Shown here: one piece after another, positions 61,669-64,000 of the stretch
Layout: every line of letters starts with the position of its first letter
How positions within the stretch are numbered: the stretch's first letter is position 1
NCBI RefSeq assembly: GCF_000981505.1
Contig: NZ_LN827929.1
Location: 1,116,001 to 1,180,000, forward strand
DNA: 64,000 nucleotides
Direction: 5' to 3'
Source of the DNA: Candidatus Methylopumilus planktonicus
Lineage (GTDB): Bacteria > Pseudomonadota > Gammaproteobacteria > Burkholderiales > Methylophilaceae
Notes under the pieces: model-generated
What the model was told of the DNA's origin: nothing
Database searches by the model: none
What the model saw: only the letters and a program-made list of their open reading frames with translations
Made by a program: the position numbers and the translations under genes

Positions 61669-61941
61669 ATGAATAAAGGCGAACTAATCGAAGCAGTTGC
61701 AAAAGCAGCAGGTTCAACAAAAGCAGACGCTGGTCGTGCGATTGATGCAACACTTGCAGCTATCACTAAAGCACTTAAAAAAGGTGACGTAGTAACGCTC
61801 ATCGGTTTTGGTACTTTTAAAGTTTCTAAACGCGCTGCACGAGTTGGTCGTAACCCACAAACTGGTAAAGAACTTAAAATACCAGCACGTAAGGCTCCAA
61901 CATTCAAAGCGGGTGCTGCACTTAAAGCGGCAGTTAACTAA
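61669..61941 (+). CDS. hup: DNA-binding protein HU
   Basis: Nucleoid-compacting histone-like protein of 90 residues. It begins MNKGELIEAVAKAAG and contains the GFGTFKVSKRAARVGRNPQTG flexible-arm region that inserts into the DNA minor groove. GGAGG lies 5 bases before the ATG, as expected for an abundant protein. It is followed by a very strong terminator. HU fits better than IHF because the arm and C-terminus match HU-beta. Confidence 0.96.
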   Translation: MNKGELIEAVAKAAGSTKADAGRAIDATLAAITKALKKGDVVTLIGFGTFKVSKRAARVGRNPQTGKELKIPARKAPTFKAGAALKAAVN

Positions 61942-61963
61942 GCTTAGAATTAGTTATTCATTT

Positions 61964-61998
61964 AAAAGCGCTTGGGTTTAAACCCAAGCGCTTTTTTT
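61964..61998 (+). terminator. Terminator after hup
   Basis: A perfect 15-bp inverted repeat (61965-61979 with 61980-61994, core GCGCTTGGG and CCCAAGCGC) is followed by a T-run. It lies 23 bases after the HU stop. Confidence 0.9.
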
Positions 61999-62018
61999 AT
62001 GGCTTAAAATAAAGCGCT

Positions 62019-63161
62019 ATGCCTTATTACATCAAAGGAAATAAGATTGAATTGCTTAAAAACGGTAAAGATTATTTTGCTGCCGTTATTCAATCTATCA
62101 AAAAAGCCCGAAAAAGTATTTTTATAGAAGCCTATATATTTAGTCATGATATGACGGGCAAGAAAATACTAACCGTACTTAAAGAGGCTAGTCAAAAAGG
62201 TATAAAGGTCTATTTATTACTGGATGGATTTGGAAGTCGCGATCTTTCACTAAAAGTGATTAATGAAATTAAAGCTTCAAAAATCTACTTCCTTTTTTAT
62301 CACCCAAAAATTGCGCCCTATCAAATGAAGCGCATTTCATTAAGACGACTTCATCGCAAAATGATTTTAATCGACCATGAAATTGCTTATATCGGTGGCA
62401 TCAACATTATTGACGATATGCATGTACCTAATGGAAAAGCGCCACGTATTGACTATGCAGCTCAAATAAAAGGGCCTGTCGTTCATCTTATCAGCCGAAG
62501 CATGGTAAAACTTTGGAAAAGAGTGTCATGGTCACATTTCGAAAAATCATTTATTCCAAAAGATTTCTACAAGCAAATAGTAGAGTATCCGAATGGCACA
62601 AAACTAAATTTTATAGAGCGCGATAATTTCCGCCATAGAAGAGATATTGAAAAAGCTTATTTAGATGCCATCGAAAATGCTCAAGATGAAATACTTATTG
62701 CAAATGCTTACTTCATTCCAGGCAAAAGATTTGAGAGAGCTCTAATTGCAGCAGCTCATCGAGGAGTATCGGTAACACTTCTCTTAAAGGGTGAAATAGA
62801 TTATTTCTTATCGAATGCTACACGAGCTTTTTATGGGAAATTTTTAAAAGAGGGTATTACCATCTTTGAATACACTAAAAGTTTTATGCATAGCAAGGTG
62901 GCAGTGATTGATGATACTTGGTCGACTGTAGGGTCTTCTAATATCGACCCTTTCAGCCTTTTGCTGGCTAGAGAAGCAAATATTTTTATATGGGATAAAT
63001 CTTTTGCGACTCAACTTAAGAAAAATATCAAAGAAGATATTCGATTAGGGGGCACTGAGATTCTCTTAAAAGACTGGGATAAATCACACTTAGTTAAAAG
63101 AATAAAATCCCGTATTGCATATTTTATTATTCGTATAAGTTTAGGTGTCGCTAATATTTAA
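62019..63161 (+). CDS. clsB: Cardiolipin synthase, ClsB-like phospholipase D
   Basis: Phospholipase-D-superfamily enzyme that probably condenses phosphatidylglycerol-type lipids to cardiolipin. The 380 residues hold two HKD motifs: His112-Lys114-Asp119 (HRKMILID) followed by GGINI, and HSKVAVIDD near residue 293 followed by GSSNID. There are no N-terminal membrane helices, which fits ClsB (413 in E. coli) rather than ClsA. It starts 20 bases after the hup terminator, and its end overlaps the convergent pentapeptide gene by 4 bases. Confidence 0.88.
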   Translation: MPYYIKGNKIELLKNGKDYFAAVIQSIKKARKSIFIEAYIFSHDMTGKKILTVLKEASQKGIKVYLLLDGFGSRDLSLKVINEIKASKIYFLFYHPKIAPYQMKRISLRRLHRKMILIDHEIAYIGGINIIDDMHVPNGKAPRIDYAAQIKGPVVHLISRSMVKLWKRVSWSHFEKSFIPKDFYKQIVEYPNGTKLNFIERDNFRHRRDIEKAYLDAIENAQDEILIANAYFIPGKRFERALIAAAHRGVSVTLLLKGEIDYFLSNATRAFYGKFLKEGITIFEYTKSFMHSKVAVIDDTWSTVGSSNIDPFSLLLAREANIFIWDKSFATQLKKNIKEDIRLGGTEILLKDWDKSHLVKRIKSRIAYFIIRISLGVANI

Positions 63162-64000
63162 GGCATTCCACAATCGAAGCATTTACCTTTGACTGTTGAA
63201 AATCCTTTTACCGTTGACAACCCTTTAACATTGGTAAAAATGGCACCATCTACAATAGCATCCGTTAAATTTGCATTTGTAAGATCAGCGCCTGTTAAAT
63301 CTGCTTGACTCAGGTCAGCACGATACATATTCGTATTTTTTAAATTTGCTTCCCTTAAATCACCAAATAAAAAACTCGCAATATTTAAATCAGCGCCTTC
63401 AAAATTTGTTTTATAAAATTTACCGCCCACTGAATCAAATTTCATTTGTCCCATCGGCTGATTGCCGACGTCTAAACCAAATTGACCATATTTGATGGTA
63501 GCGCCTGACATATTGACCGCGCCTAATGTGCCAATCATACGAGCCCTTGTTAAATTAGCACCCTTAAAATTAGTATCACCAAAAATCGCTTGAAAGATGG
63601 TTGCTTCAGTTAAGTTAGCGCCTGAAAAGTTTGCTTTTTCAAGACGCGCTAAATTCAAATAGGCTCTCTGCATATTACTGTTTGCTAAATTAGCACCTAT
63701 TAGATTGGCTCCAAAGACACTCGTATTAAGCATGTTACAGTGGCTCAAATCTAAGCCATTCATATCTAGATAGCCTAAATCTTTATTCGAAAAGTCACAG
63801 TCAGGACTCTGGATTTGTTTCAGGACGTCCTCTTGAGATATTTTTTTACGGCCTACTTCTTTATTTTTTTCGTAAAAAACTTCAGCTTTTTTAATAAGCT
63901 CATCTGGTGTTTTTAAAAAGATGTCTTTACTCATCTCACTCCCAAAGCAATAAACCTTACCTTGATAATTTGCATTGACTGAGCAATCAGTTTTAAGGAA
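63158..64000 (-). CDS. YHS domain plus pentapeptide-repeat protein, 5' end outside window
   Basis: The frame stays open to the right edge, so the ATG at 63934 is internal and the true start is beyond 64000. The first residues seen (YQGKVYCFGSEMSKDIFLK, then LIKKAEVFY) match the second half of a YHS domain, a small metal-binding module. From about 63810 down to 63220 there follow about 25 pentapeptide units of the A(N/D)Lxx type, which fold into a right-handed beta-helix. The C-terminus has a CFDC pair and a repeated KG(L/F)STVKG. No signal peptide can be judged. Function unknown. Confidence 0.8.
   Translation of the reverse strand, partial: FLKTDCSVNANYQGKVYCFGSEMSKDIFLKTPDELIKKAEVFYEKNKEVGRKKISQEDVLKQIQSPDCDFSNKDLGYLDMNGLDLSHCNMLNTSVFGANLIGANLANSNMQRAYLNLARLEKANFSGANLTEATIFQAIFGDTNFKGANLTRARMIGTLGAVNMSGATIKYGQFGLDVGNQPMGQMKFDSVGGKFYKTNFEGADLNIASFLFGDLREANLKNTNMYRADLSQADLTGADLTNANLTDAIVDGAIFTNVKGLSTVKGFSTVKGKCFDCGMP

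Noticed and set aside
61647..61907. An 86-codon frame antisense to hup
   Set aside because: It is a shadow of the highly biased HU codons; HU itself has a strong ribosome-binding site and terminator.
1..64000. CRISPR arrays, insertion sequences, integrases, toxin-antitoxin or defence islands
   Set aside because: No regularly spaced repeats, transposase or recombinase frames, or recognisable defence genes were found; the window is housekeeping and C1 metabolism.

Overview
The window is a compact, AT-rich, almost fully coding bacterial chromosome segment. Its gene content points to a streamlined methylotroph of the Methylophilaceae (Betaproteobacteria), the OM43 / 'Candidatus Methylopumilus' type. 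The grounds are a lanthanide-type methanol dehydrogenase (XoxF) with XoxJ and a cytochrome c, an NAD-linked tungsten/molybdenum formate dehydrogenase (fdsGBA-fdhD-fdsD) beside molybdenum-cofactor genes, a transketolase usable in the RuMP cycle, betaproteobacterial gene order (bcp-phoH, trxA-rho-rpmE, argB next to a HAD phosphatase) and very short intergenic gaps. I see no IS element, prophage, CRISPR array, tRNA or rRNA. The species assignment is inference from gene content.

Layout. 1-1913 (minus): partial transketolase preceded by a thioredoxin-fold gene. 1957-5861 (plus): rsmE, then an arginine-pathway unit made of an unusual XRE-HTH/ArgA fusion, argB and a HAD phosphatase. 5854-26254 (minus): one long unit running mraZ-rsmH-ftsL-ftsI-murE-murF-mraY-murD-ftsW-murG-murC-murB-ddl-ftsQ-ftsA-ftsZ-lpxC, then a 53-residue membrane protein, an NDUFA9-like epimerase and cca. 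Many junctions are 4-base overlaps, so translation is probably coupled. 26255-26762: MraZ boxes and a shortened RNase P RNA. 26832-28707 (minus): rsmI-pyrC. 28834-33219 (plus): BON lipoprotein, trxA, rho, rpmE and a GT-C glycosyltransferase. 33224-39188 (minus): formate dehydrogenase operon. 39297-47429 (plus): a second molybdopterin oxidoreductase, moaA, mobA, moeA, a peroxiredoxin, phoH and lplT. 47441-55196 (minus): pntB-pntAB-pntAA, a type II NADH dehydrogenase, cytochrome c, xoxJ and xoxF. 55482-63161: mixed housekeeping genes including an aminopeptidase, a YihY-cNMP fusion, a TPR/2OG oxygenase, YqhA, a RodZ-like protein, a long UmuD, HU and a cardiolipin synthase. 63158-64000 (minus): a YHS-pentapeptide protein that runs off the window.

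How the genes work together. XoxF oxidises methanol in the periplasm and passes electrons to the cytochrome. The Fds complex oxidises formate to CO2 with NAD+ and needs the molybdenum (or tungsten) pterin cofactor whose late-stage genes lie next door. NDH-2 and the Pnt transhydrogenase, directly downstream of the methanol cluster, can balance NADH and NADPH made by C1 oxidation. The large minus-strand cluster makes peptidoglycan precursors and the divisome, and LpxC starts lipid A synthesis.

Most interesting points: (1) N-acetylglutamate synthase fused to a DNA-binding domain, with a perfect inverted repeat over the -10 element of its own promoter; (2) a roughly 135-nt xoxF leader with several palindromes and alternative hairpins behind a near-consensus promoter; (3) an RNase P RNA that seems to lack much of its specificity domain; (4) a YHS domain joined to pentapeptide repeats; (5) an orphan UmuD with an 80-residue N-terminal extension; (6) a YihY membrane protein carrying a cNMP-binding fold without the usual phosphate-binding arginine.
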